The notes below the pieces were generated by a model. It made no database searches and had not been told where the DNA came from. It saw only the letters and a program-made list of their open reading frames with translations. The position numbers were made by a program, and so were the translations under genes. Source: a virus. From it: a DNA stretch of 38,446 nt. Shown in pieces: positions 22,379-30,457 of this stretch. The stretch spans positions 1-38,446 of the IMG/VR virus record IMGVR_UViG_3300028392_000012; one strand, written 5' to 3'. The first letter of the stretch is position 1. Every line of letters starts with the position of its first letter.

Positions 22379-22413
22379 CCCGCCCCCTAGTGGAAGGCGT
22401 ACTAGGAGACGGG
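22379..22413 (-). promoter_or_regulatory. 13-bp hairpin covering the ribosome-binding region of the gp10-like gene
   Basis: Arms 22379-22391 and 22401-22413 with a 9-base loop. Two imperfect pairs are G-U only on the minus-strand RNA, so selection on the transcript is likely. The 3' arm holds a purine-rich AGGGGGCGGG 5-14 bases before the ATG at 22373, so folding would hide the ribosome site. No U-run follows, making translational control or mRNA processing likelier than termination. Confidence 0.5.
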
Positions 22414-22427
22414 TCGGCTTTGCGCCG

Positions 22428-22913
22428 TTACGCATTAAATACCTGCGTGACGACAAACCTAATGGAAGCCCACGTTTCTGTGGCTCCGCCGTTGATTTTC
22501 TTGGGGACTCCGTAGTCAGCATCTAGGGCTGGTTCCGCGCCCTGCCAAACAAGGGTTCCTGTAGTGTCTCCAAATCGGTGATCAGATCGGAGTCTGTCTT
22601 TAACGCCGTCGATTGTTGCGTCAAAATCGTTCATTGTGTCCTCGGCATGATTTTGCAACGAGTGGTGGAATACTTGGACGACAACGCTGTAGTCAATTCG
22701 CTTAACACCGCTTGTCGCTCCACCTAGAGCCAGACGAGTTTCATTCTCTGCCTCAATAAAAACAACGGCTGCAGCGCGAGACATCTGTCCAGCCGTAGCG
22801 TTTACCTGAAAGTCAATACGGTTTGGGAATGAAGTAAAAACCTGATTTAGACCAGAGATAGATCCGCCTGCGAGGAATGATGAAAGTTGTGATCGAACTT
22901 GGGCTCTAGACAT
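22428..22913 (-). CDS. Tail terminator-like protein (161 aa)
   Basis: Its position between connector and gp10-like genes and the central pattern (VVFIEAENETRLALGG, RIDYSVVVQVFHHSLQNH) suit a gpU-type tail terminator that caps the tail and joins the head. C-terminal WASIRFVVTQVF is a strand typical of that fold. A neck stopper is the alternative. Confidence 0.6.
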   Translation of the reverse strand: MSRAQVRSQLSSFLAGGSISGLNQVFTSFPNRIDFQVNATAGQMSRAAAVVFIEAENETRLALGGATSGVKRIDYSVVVQVFHHSLQNHAEDTMNDFDATIDGVKDRLRSDHRFGDTTGTLVWQGAEPALDADYGVPKKINGGATETWASIRFVVTQVFNA

Positions 22914-23816
22914 TTAGCGCATCCTGCGGAATGGTCGCAATAGATCCTCTGCCATGCCCATGTCTGTTCCAAGATTTTGGGTTCCACCGCCCCTGCGTAG
23001 ATTGCTTGGTTGGCTAATTACATCCATAACAAGGCTGTTGTCGCCACGCACCTTAATGAAGGCTGTCGTTGCAAGGATCGCTGCTTCTTTAACGGCTGGC
23101 GGTAAAGCGGAGACAGATACTCCGCTGGAGTGCCCGTAAGAGAGCGTAGAGGCAACAGGGACGGTCGTTGAGCCAAATGTGTACCCAGAGCCCACGACGA
23201 TTGTTTCGGTGCTTAATCCGTCGTAGATTGTCATGCGCCCGCCCGCGACAATACCGCTTGCATCTTTGACCGTGATGCTGCTTGCACCTGACGTGACAGT
23301 TGCTGCAGTAATCGTATTCGCGTATCCACTCACATAGGTGTACTTACAAAAAACGCCCGCTCGAGGGATCGCTGGCATACCAAACTGTAGCGGTCCTGCA
23401 GAACTGTAAGTAACATTCGCTGCTGTGTAGGGAATAACAAACGACTGATCCTCTACCCATCCCTGCGACGGATCAGGATAATCCACCATGTCATTTGGGG
23501 TTATGCCATACGAGAGTGCAGTCAAAGCAACGATTGGGAAGTAGCGGGGATGCAGGGCAAGCATTCCATCTGGGCGTAAACGGGATCGTTGCTGCTCAGT
23601 CTCCGAGGTAGCCCCAAGCACTTGATTGCAATGGATGTCAATCCATGACGAGGCTCGAGCAATGACGTTAGCCAGTTCGGCATCTTGCACAGCAGCGTCG
23701 GTTGATCCGCTTACTAGGTTGTTGTAGTCGATTGCTGTTGGAGCCGATTTGTATTCGGCAAGAGTCAAATACGGGGTCGAGAATAACTTGGTTGTTGCGC
23801 CATACGCATTAGTCAC
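22914..23816 (-). CDS. Head-tail connector (adaptor) with inserted beta module
   Basis: 300 residues. The N-terminal helices (VQDAELANVIARASSWIDIH) and C-terminal helix (VKEAAILATTAFIKVRGD) fit the gp6/gp15-type adaptor fold. Residues about 170-235 form a separate beta module (GGRMTIYDGLSTETIVVGSG, STLSYGHSSGVSVSALP). The start is taken as GTG at 23816 with GAGGA 5 bases ahead; the apparent earlier start is an ATT codon. It overlaps the 37-residue gene upstream by 8 bases. Confidence 0.7.
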   Translation of the reverse strand: MTNAYGATTKLFSTPYLTLAEYKSAPTAIDYNNLVSGSTDAAVQDAELANVIARASSWIDIHCNQVLGATSETEQQRSRLRPDGMLALHPRYFPIVALTALSYGITPNDMVDYPDPSQGWVEDQSFVIPYTAANVTYSSAGPLQFGMPAIPRAGVFCKYTYVSGYANTITAATVTSGASSITVKDASGIVAGGRMTIYDGLSTETIVVGSGYTFGSTTVPVASTLSYGHSSGVSVSALPPAVKEAAILATTAFIKVRGDNSLVMDVISQPSNLRRGGGTQNLGTDMGMAEDLLRPFRRMR

Positions 23817-23922
23817 TTTGATCCTCGCAATCACATTCCCCGTAAGGAGTGTAGTTAGTCACGCACCATGCTTTATGGACGCGATCTGATTTAATGTCTT
23901 TCGTCTGATCAGGCTGAATCAT
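23809..23922 (-). CDS. Small cysteine-containing protein between MCP and connector (37 aa)
   Basis: Starts MIQPDQTKDIKSDRVHKAWC and ends with an acidic GECDCEDQSD. It overlaps both neighbours by 14 and 8 bases. The frame is open upstream to 24069, but that overlaps the zinc-ribbon gene, so the short form is preferred. Coding support is moderate. Confidence 0.4.
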   Translation of the reverse strand: MIQPDQTKDIKSDRVHKAWCVTNYTPYGECDCEDQSD

Positions 23923-24181
23923 TGTTGTGTCCACATCGTCCACATACTGCAAACCATCCGTTAAAGCCGCATTTAGCACAAAGGTAGCCAGAGCGCGTAT
24001 TGGATGTGCCCATAAGCGAGGCTTGAACAAACCCAGATTGTTCGAGAGCCTTTGCATCGTTCGCATCATTCACCTCGTAAAAACCTTTTTTATCTGCTCG
24101 GAGTGTCCGAGTAGTGCCAGTCCTTGCCCCTTCGATCTGTACCTCTACAGCCCTACGATCACTTGCAAAATACTTAGTCAT
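23909..24181 (-). CDS. Small zinc-ribbon protein of the head module (90 aa)
   Basis: The N-terminal half is a beta-rich domain (VEVQIEGARTGTTRTLRADK) and the C-terminal third a zinc ribbon (YLCAKCGFNGWFAVCGRCGH). Proteins like this often follow the capsid gene in actinophages. Virion role is likely but unproven. An AGAAGGA site precedes the ATG. Confidence 0.6.
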   Translation of the reverse strand: MTKYFASDRRAVEVQIEGARTGTTRTLRADKKGFYEVNDANDAKALEQSGFVQASLMGTSNTRSGYLCAKCGFNGWFAVCGRCGHNNDSA

Positions 24182-24202
24182 TCGCCATCCTTCTGTAAAG
24201 AG

Positions 24203-24245
24203 GAATGTCCCCTACCCCGTCGTGAGATTAGGGCAGGGGACATTC
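24203..24245 (-). terminator. Strong hairpin just after the major capsid gene
   Basis: Arms 24203-24218 and 24230-24245 form a 16-bp stem. The two non-canonical pairs are G-U on the minus-strand RNA and A-C on the other strand, so the hairpin is built for the minus transcript. A short CTCTTTA follows, so termination may be partial. It lies 13 bases after the capsid stop and could set higher capsid mRNA relative to tail genes. Confidence 0.75.
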
Positions 24246-24257
24246 TTTGTTTATGCC

Positions 24258-25943
24258 TTATGCAGACACGATACCCGAAACAACACCGTTCCACGCTGGA
24301 GCGTAGCAAACGAATGTGCCGTTCCAGTATGTCGAGGTTTCGTATGCGAACTGGGTAACTGGCCATTCGATCGCCATGTAATCCTGCGTATTAAATACAG
24401 ACCATACGTCCGACACATTTGTGTCTGGAATCGGAAGGGTGTATGACAATACAGGCGCAACGCCCTGTGGAAGCCAAGGATGGACAGTCAGGCTTACGCC
24501 CTTGCCTGTTACTTCATTCTGCAGACCTGTAACGACATCGCCAAGCACTACTCCACCGATTTCATCTTGTGAGATGTTTAGACGGTAGTTAGCATTTGAG
24601 CCCGACTTGATCGCATCTGATAACTGCTTACGGTCAGAGCCGTTAAGAAGTACCTCATCTGGATCAGCCTTTACGTTGTCGTACAACTGGCTAAAGACCT
24701 TCTGGAATTCAGAACCAGGATTGCTGGTTGAGAATACGCTGTTGATCTCGTTAATCGAGCCTGAGTTTGCGCCAAGTACGACAGGCAGAATGCCATCGTA
24801 GCCTGTTGCAAATGCAGAGGTGTCGCCTGAGATGGTGCTTGCAAGCGTACCTGTGGTGTTGTAGACGAGGTTGTCGCCAGTTGTCACCGTTGAGGTCGCG
24901 CCCTGCAAAGTACCTGTAAGGCTGGTAATACGTCCGACGTAGTGAGCGTTGGCTGCACCTGTCGAAGTACCTACATAGATCTTTGTTCCTAGTGCACCTG
25001 CGACGTTATTGACGCTGATAGTAAGAACCTGAGCATTGGTTACAGCCTGTGATGCAACAGTCGAAAGGACTGATTCACCAAATGCGCCAGCGTCCGAAGT
25101 CGCGTAGACGTAAAGGGTGACAGAGCCTAGACCTAGACCAGCCTGACCTGTACCTGCAGTTGCTGCAGACAAGGTTACGGTTGGGGCAGCAAGAGCACCC
25201 GAAGCACCTGAATCTGTCGATCGTGACATGAGCAACATACGCTCTTCCATAAGCATGGATGCGTAAAGAACACTTGTCTGCGACAACTGACGGATGTCTT
25301 GGTAGCCCTGACCTTGGAACTGTGCCGAAAACGGTACAGCATCCGAGAGGCTGAATTGCTTGTAATTAAACGCCTGATCGTAACCAGCGTACGAGATCTT
25401 AGGACCGCGCAAGTAGGAAACTGATCCGAACGTCGTTGTGGTCGAGTCGGTGATACCGGGAAAGGTCGAACCTACTCCGCCTGTGCCTGTACCTGTGTAA
25501 CCTGAGATTACCTTGATACGGTGGCTTGTACCCACGCCCTTCTTACGAACAATCTTGTTGCGTAGAGGAGTTGGACGAGGTGTCAGCAACTTGGCTGGGG
25601 CTTCAAGATCAAACGCTACAAGACCAGAACTGATCGGGCTTGTAAGAGTCAGATCCTTCACGATGTCTGCACCTGCAGCGCGTTGCGCTTCGAGCGAGGT
25701 CGTGAGTGATGCAAGAGCATCTGGAGCCATTGACTTGGTTAGGCTTTCGTTGCCAAGAATGGCAGCGATTGCAGCGGAAGGATTAGCGGGAGCAGCAGGA
25801 GCAGCACCATTCATAGTCATTGGGTCAATCGGTGCTGACGCACTTTTTGCCAATGCTGATAGGTATTCCTCATGACGTGCAGCCGCTTCCTTAGGGGCTA
25901 GACCGCCGTAGAGATCGGCGACCTTTGGGGCTTCTGTAGACAC
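24258..25943 (-). CDS. Major capsid protein, HK97 fold with inserted beta domain
   Basis: 561 residues, longer than usual. The N-terminal 100 are helical, alanine-rich, and likely a delta/scaffold-like segment. HK97-type parts follow (RGPKISYAGYDQAFNYKQFS, MEERMLLMSR) and again after residue 375 (VFSQLYDNVKADPDEVLLNG). Residues about 252-372 form an Ig/FN3-like insertion (VTLYVYATSDAGAFGESVLS). The start is GTG at 25943 with AAGGA ahead. Follows the protease/scaffold gene and ends before a strong hairpin. Confidence 0.88.
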   Translation of the reverse strand: MSTEAPKVADLYGGLAPKEAAARHEEYLSALAKSASAPIDPMTMNGAAPAAPANPSAAIAAILGNESLTKSMAPDALASLTTSLEAQRAAGADIVKDLTLTSPISSGLVAFDLEAPAKLLTPRPTPLRNKIVRKKGVGTSHRIKVISGYTGTGTGGVGSTFPGITDSTTTTFGSVSYLRGPKISYAGYDQAFNYKQFSLSDAVPFSAQFQGQGYQDIRQLSQTSVLYASMLMEERMLLMSRSTDSGASGALAAPTVTLSAATAGTGQAGLGLGSVTLYVYATSDAGAFGESVLSTVASQAVTNAQVLTISVNNVAGALGTKIYVGTSTGAANAHYVGRITSLTGTLQGATSTVTTGDNLVYNTTGTLASTISGDTSAFATGYDGILPVVLGANSGSINEINSVFSTSNPGSEFQKVFSQLYDNVKADPDEVLLNGSDRKQLSDAIKSGSNANYRLNISQDEIGGVVLGDVVTGLQNEVTGKGVSLTVHPWLPQGVAPVLSYTLPIPDTNVSDVWSVFNTQDYMAIEWPVTQFAYETSTYWNGTFVCYAPAWNGVVSGIVSA

Positions 25944-25960
25944 AGTAGTCCTTTCTAGGG

Positions 25961-27370
25961 TTAGGAATTGGATTTCTCGAGATCGGCAGCCATTTGACGG
26001 TAGCCGTCAGCAAGTGCTTTATCGAGTGTGGTTTCGGCTTTGGCTCGGAAATACTGAGCCTTAGTCGCATCTTGATTTTTGGGACTACTCACCGCAGCAA
26101 AACGCCTAGGACCGCTCGGTGCAGCAAGAGCCTTAACCTGTGCCAATTCCGACTCCAACGCCTCAATGCGCTCGTCGTCGACTGCCTTTGTTACGACATC
26201 TTCCGCCCCTTCTGGGGTGGTGAGTATGCTTTTCACAACTTCCGCAACGATCTCGCGTAGTTCTGAAACTCTCTCTGCTTTCTTGGCTGCCTTGCGGGCT
26301 GCCTTATCTGCTGGATCCTCATCGGACTTAGCGGTTGCAGAATATCCGCCTTCAGCACATTTACATTCTTTCATGGACTTTCCACAATCTTCACACATTG
26401 GGCAGGTGCAGTCGGCTTTAGCCTTGTGGCAGTCTTTACACATTTCGGAATCACCTTTGTCAGCATCTGGATCAGCAGACAATTCAATTTCCATGCTTGA
26501 GTCAACGTCGGTGTCGCCGTATCCGCCTTCTACGTCCATAGTTTCGCCGTCGGCTGCTTCATCTTGATGAAACTCAAACAAGGCATGAATCGCTGTGAAC
26601 AGGCAAGCGATGCTATCTGTCTCATCTGATCCTTCTGCCATTTCGCCAGCCTCTACAATGAGGAGTTGAGCAAGCCCACGTCGAGCCATGTCGTAAGCAC
26701 CTTGATCAAACTTGACTACATCGCCAGCAATTTCTTTTGCTAATGCAATCAAGTCGGTGGCTGGAGTCGCTGCTTTCTCTGCTTCTACCTCAATAGCCTG
26801 TACGTCCTGTACGTCCTGTACTTCGGCTATTACGTCTGCAGACTTTACTTCCACGTCCATGATTTCACCTTCGGTTAATTCCTCGACCTGCACTAATTCA
26901 GCGTTAATTGTTTTAGCAACGGTGAGTGTGCAAGCAGGGTTTGCTGGACGATCCACCAAACTAATTTCAACAATCTCTCCGTCGATGATTCTACCACCTG
27001 CAGCCTTGTTATCTTTTACAACGCGAGGTCGGCGGATCCCAATAGAGAAACCCTTAAGAACGCCAGCCTCTGTTTTTCTAATCGAGGTGGGGTCAACAAT
27101 CAGGGCTGTGATGAAATGACCTGATCCTTTATTTTCGTATTCAGTCGCGACACCTGCAGCAATACTGGAATGCTGCTCGCGGATGTTTCCGTACTTAAAC
27201 CACTCAGGCATTGCAGCCTTGAGCCATGTGGGATCACAGATCTGTTCGTCTGAATCAAGAGTGTCGTCCGTAGCCTTGCCGTAAACCAGCAAAGTTCCGT
27301 CGTCCTGCTTTTCCATTTTAAGGATCGGGGCATAGACTGACGTGTCGTTGACTACCGCTTTATTTGACAA
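25961..27370 (-). CDS. Prohead protease fused to scaffold-like region (469 aa)
   Basis: Residues 1-150 are a phage serine protease of the prohead/XkdF type: His67 in NIREQHSSIA, Ser109 in LKGFSIG, then VEISLVDRPANPAC. An acidic low-complexity region includes three VQD units. A cysteine-rich segment (CKDCHKAKADCTCPMCEDC) may bind zinc. The C-terminal 130 residues are helical and charged, as in scaffolds. It starts at TTG 27370, with AGGAG 7 bases ahead. It probably organises and then cleaves the prohead interior. Confidence 0.75.
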   Translation of the reverse strand: MSNKAVVNDTSVYAPILKMEKQDDGTLLVYGKATDDTLDSDEQICDPTWLKAAMPEWFKYGNIREQHSSIAAGVATEYENKGSGHFITALIVDPTSIRKTEAGVLKGFSIGIRRPRVVKDNKAAGGRIIDGEIVEISLVDRPANPACTLTVAKTINAELVQVEELTEGEIMDVEVKSADVIAEVQDVQDVQAIEVEAEKAATPATDLIALAKEIAGDVVKFDQGAYDMARRGLAQLLIVEAGEMAEGSDETDSIACLFTAIHALFEFHQDEAADGETMDVEGGYGDTDVDSSMEIELSADPDADKGDSEMCKDCHKAKADCTCPMCEDCGKSMKECKCAEGGYSATAKSDEDPADKAARKAAKKAERVSELREIVAEVVKSILTTPEGAEDVVTKAVDDERIEALESELAQVKALAAPSGPRRFAAVSSPKNQDATKAQYFRAKAETTLDKALADGYRQMAADLEKSNS

Positions 27371-27395
27371 AACAAACTCCTAATCGCCTTGACTT

Positions 27396-27423
27396 ATTGT
27401 ACCTATTTAGACGGGGTTGTCTA
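27396..27423 (-). promoter_or_regulatory. Candidate promoter for the protease and capsid genes
   Basis: TAGACA at 27423-27418, a 16-base spacer, and TACAAT at 27401-27396 make a sigma-70-type promoter with five of six matches in each box. It lies in the only gap of the head module, about 26 bases before the protease start. It carries none of the GTTATCAAA operators. Not experimentally supported. Confidence 0.4.
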
Positions 27424-27702
27424 CACGCCTGCATAAAGAATTGACAGATAGCCTGACGGAGACGTTGCACAGATTGCGTAAACGATGTCGCTTGATCCAA
27501 GCCATAATTGCACCGATGCTGCTGTTGCAAGCGCATTACCAACGGTGGCTCCTGACGTTGAAACGCTTTTGTCGCCAAGATAAATTGTCGCGCCCGTGTT
27601 GTTAAAGATTTGGCAGGCGACGAGTTGCTGCATACCTGCAGGCATTTGGATGATCGGTCGAATACTGGTATCGACTTGTGTGTTGGTGTGAACGAGTGCC
27701 AT
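27421..27702 (-). CDS. Small virion protein, possibly head decoration (93 aa)
   Basis: Strand-rich throughout (QQLVACQIFNNTGATIYLGD, ASVQLWLGSSDIVYAI), like a compact beta sandwich. Located between the MuF and protease genes of the head module, and similar small proteins there are common in actinophages. Decoration or fibre-like role is inference from composition and location. Confidence 0.55.
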   Translation of the reverse strand: MALVHTNTQVDTSIRPIIQMPAGMQQLVACQIFNNTGATIYLGDKSVSTSGATVGNALATAASVQLWLGSSDIVYAICATSPSGYLSILYAGV

Positions 27703-27704
27703 GT

Positions 27705-28592
27705 TTAATCCTCTAACTGATCGTCGGGCAGGGAGTCAAGTATGTTTCCTATTATGGCAGATCCTACAGTAATTATTCCGTCATGGATTAGGCTTCCTGA
27801 ACTGTCTCCTGATCCATCTCCTGATCCGTCTCCCGAGTCGGAGCCCGTTGTGTCTATTCCGCCTTCTGGAACTACAGGGGCTACGTCACAAACACAGTTT
27901 GGGTGAGCAGGTGGTTTAAGGATGCCTGTCGAAAACTCCTCTCCGATGTCTACGATCATTCCGTCTAAATCTACGCAAATGCAGCCGATAGGGTCTCCGA
28001 CCATCCATTCGATTTGAGTAATGCCGTATTCCTGATACGAGGCGACGTTAGAGTCGGTTATTGCTCTGGCGGTTTCCGTCCTTGCAATAAGCATGGATCG
28101 GGCAGGGTCGTCCAAAACGTAATTGACGGCAGAAGCGGTTTCCTTTATTCCTAGCCCTTGTGAAAGAGACAATGCGAGAGCGCTACCGATCCGATCGTAA
28201 GTCAGGTCGTCTATGCCCTTGATTGTAATTGCTTTGCTCTCTAGTAGCGTCTTGAGCCCTCTAGGGGCATCCACTAAAGCAGCAGCAGTCTCGTTACCTA
28301 TTGCAAGCCCGCTCCAGTCTGCAGCAGAGAACCCCAGAACGTCAGCAGAATCGTAGGATCCAAATACCCATCCACCTGCATACACCTCGTCCATAGTGTT
28401 CATAAGAGGCTTGTTGTCAAGAGTTACGTTAACTTTAACCCATCCCTGAGCCGAGGCTTTTTCCTCAGCCGTGATCCCTTTCAGGTGATTATGGGCAAGC
28501 CACTTCTCGGCGATTTTGTCAGCGTCAGCCTGCTTTCGCATTGCACTCTGGATCAGCAGGGCATGTGTTGCTATTAAACCTTGTTTAGCCAC
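27705..28592 (-). CDS. MuF-like minor head protein (295 aa)
   Basis: The MuF signature is present: ARTETARAITDSNVASYQEY followed by KPPAHPNCVCDVAP. These proteins are placed in the capsid near the portal and may be injected. The C-terminus has a Gly/Ser/Asp repeat stretch (GSDSGDGSGDGSGDSSGS) and a hydrophobic segment (ITVGSAIIGNIL). Adjacent to the portal gene as usual. Confidence 0.85.
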   Translation of the reverse strand: MAKQGLIATHALLIQSAMRKQADADKIAEKWLAHNHLKGITAEEKASAQGWVKVNVTLDNKPLMNTMDEVYAGGWVFGSYDSADVLGFSAADWSGLAIGNETAAALVDAPRGLKTLLESKAITIKGIDDLTYDRIGSALALSLSQGLGIKETASAVNYVLDDPARSMLIARTETARAITDSNVASYQEYGITQIEWMVGDPIGCICVDLDGMIVDIGEEFSTGILKPPAHPNCVCDVAPVVPEGGIDTTGSDSGDGSGDGSGDSSGSLIHDGIITVGSAIIGNILDSLPDDQLED

Positions 28593-28603
28593 ATCGCGGT
28601 GGC

Positions 28604-30457
28604 TTACGCTTTTTTTAGTATTACCTCAGAGACGGACTTGATTAGATCAAAGTCTTGGTTTTTGGCTGCTCGATTTAAGGCTGCCGCGTGAACTGCATCC
28701 AGAGTCTTAAACTCAAAATCTCGATCAGTGGCTCCCCGACGCGCCCATTTCATAAAGGCTTTTACTTCTTGACTACTGGACTCCTGAGAAGCGGATTCCT
28801 TAGGGGGTTCTGTAGATTCGGCTGGCTCTACTGGATTCCCGTTTGCGTCCGTTGCCGCATCGTCTGGAACGACTACTGGAGACGGCTTTGATGCTGAAAC
28901 AACACCATCGGGAGTTATGAACATTAGCCCGCTGCTGGTTAGGAGCATAGGGACATCGGCTTCGGCTGCATCAAGTAGGGGTAATCCCATCTCAGCGCGA
29001 GCCTCGTTGATTGAGCGTTGCCCACCCTTGATTTCAATGTCTCGTCTTTGCGCGTCTGCAATAGTCTCGGATGTGCGTCCACCGTCAAAAATGAACTTTA
29101 GTTCACGGGGCATCCCCAAGAACTTGTAACTGATGTCGGAGATTTGATCTTGCAACCAGCCGATTAGTGGATCTGCACCTAGCGCGGAACCTGTCTCGGC
29201 TTCACCATTTTGTTGACCTGATCCACCTAAAGCGCCGCCGTCTGTGTAGCCGATTTCGGTAGGCATGACACCGAAATGTCCTGCGATTCCTTTAATCAGA
29301 TACTCGTCAAATGTGGCACTAAACTTTTCTGAAAATCCTGTGTTGTTGATCGGGGTGAGTCCAGCAGGGATTAAGCGAGCGCGTTTGCGCTGTTCAGTCT
29401 GTCCCGCCATGTCGTCATTAAATACGTTTTCATAAGCGCGGAGTAGATCAGGGTTGCTACCAAATGTCTCATCGGCTTGGAACATCATGTCAGGCATTAC
29501 ACCATCGGTGAACTCTGCCCGTAACCACTGCTGGCGTTTAATGTAGATGTCAGCCAACGGCAGGGCTCGTTCTACAGGGCTGTAACCGTATGGTGTCCAT
29601 GTGCGACGATTGCGGATCAAATAGATCATTTCGTCTGCTGAAAAATTGCCATCTTGATCTGGATCATCGGATGTTGCTAAGAACTCCCCACGCGGGAAGC
29701 CATAAAGCATTTGCTGGTATGCGGGGAACGGGGCTGCAGGGCGCATACCGCGATCGTCTAGCAACGGCTTGATTGTGGATCCGTCAAGGATTTCGAGGCT
29801 ATGTAGATTGCCCTTGAGGTCGGGGTGGGGGTAGATTGCAAGCGCGTCTAAAACAAGAACTTCCTCAAGCATCATGCCGAGCCAGTCCTTAAATGAAAGC
29901 CCGTTAATTCGATCAGGTGTTTGCCAAAAGTCTCGGAGTCTAGCAATTTCGTCGCCGTACTCGTCGCGAGCCTTTTGCATTGCTCGTACATGATCGCCAC
30001 CGTATTCGGCAGAGATCTTTTCGGAAGCCGACTCGGAGAATACGATGTCCCAATCTAGTGACGCGATTTTAGACTTAGTGACTTCCACGCAACGACGCAA
30101 TAGGTCGATCTGATCTGCTGCTACGCGCAGCACCTTCCAAGGAACGATGCGTTGCTCTGTAACAAAGATGTTCCATGCGACAGGGTATTCCCAACGTCGT
30201 GGATCGGGTCGACCGTCGTCGCCGAGAGGGTTGATTGCGGAAGGGGTGAGGGCGACACTAGGACCGAAGGGGATGCTTGATAAAAATGCTTGACGCTGGA
30301 GTGGAGTGAGTACGCCAATGTTGTAAGACTGATTCCCGATTCCCTGCAGTTGCTCTTGTGTGAATTGGGTAATCTGTGCACCTGCTGGCAATGCGGGGGA
30401 TGCTTTTTCGATCCGCTCTGACTTAAAGAAATTGGTGACGTTATCCCAGATTGCCAT
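28604..30457 (-). CDS. Portal protein
   Basis: 617 residues between TerL and MuF. Portal features include VEVTKSKIASLDWDI, MLEEVLVLDALAIYPHPD, FPRGEFLATSDD, YLIRNRRTWTPYGYSPVERA and a C-terminal FKTLDAVHAAALNRA. A low-complexity stretch near residues 535-565 holds Glu/Ser/Pro repeats. It forms the dodecameric DNA gate of the head. Starts in a TAATG overlap with the terminase stop. Confidence 0.9.
   Translation of the reverse strand: MAIWDNVTNFFKSERIEKASPALPAGAQITQFTQEQLQGIGNQSYNIGVLTPLQRQAFLSSIPFGPSVALTPSAINPLGDDGRPDPRRWEYPVAWNIFVTEQRIVPWKVLRVAADQIDLLRRCVEVTKSKIASLDWDIVFSESASEKISAEYGGDHVRAMQKARDEYGDEIARLRDFWQTPDRINGLSFKDWLGMMLEEVLVLDALAIYPHPDLKGNLHSLEILDGSTIKPLLDDRGMRPAAPFPAYQQMLYGFPRGEFLATSDDPDQDGNFSADEMIYLIRNRRTWTPYGYSPVERALPLADIYIKRQQWLRAEFTDGVMPDMMFQADETFGSNPDLLRAYENVFNDDMAGQTEQRKRARLIPAGLTPINNTGFSEKFSATFDEYLIKGIAGHFGVMPTEIGYTDGGALGGSGQQNGEAETGSALGADPLIGWLQDQISDISYKFLGMPRELKFIFDGGRTSETIADAQRRDIEIKGGQRSINEARAEMGLPLLDAAEADVPMLLTSSGLMFITPDGVVSASKPSPVVVPDDAATDANGNPVEPAESTEPPKESASQESSSQEVKAFMKWARRGATDRDFEFKTLDAVHAAALNRAAKNQDFDLIKSVSEVILKKA

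Noticed and set aside
22914-23834. Connector gene starting at 23834
   Set aside because: That codon is ATT; the GTG at 23816 has a GAGGA site 5 bases upstream and overlaps the previous stop in the usual way.
23809-24069. 86-residue gene in the frame overlapping the zinc-ribbon protein
   Set aside because: The overlap with a convincing zinc-ribbon gene is over 100 bases; only the short 37-residue form is kept.
25513-25875. Plus-strand frames inside head and tail genes (here 120 codons, also 26079-26567 and 31715-32227)
   Set aside because: They are shadows of well-identified minus-strand structural genes with no ribosome sites or recognisable domains.
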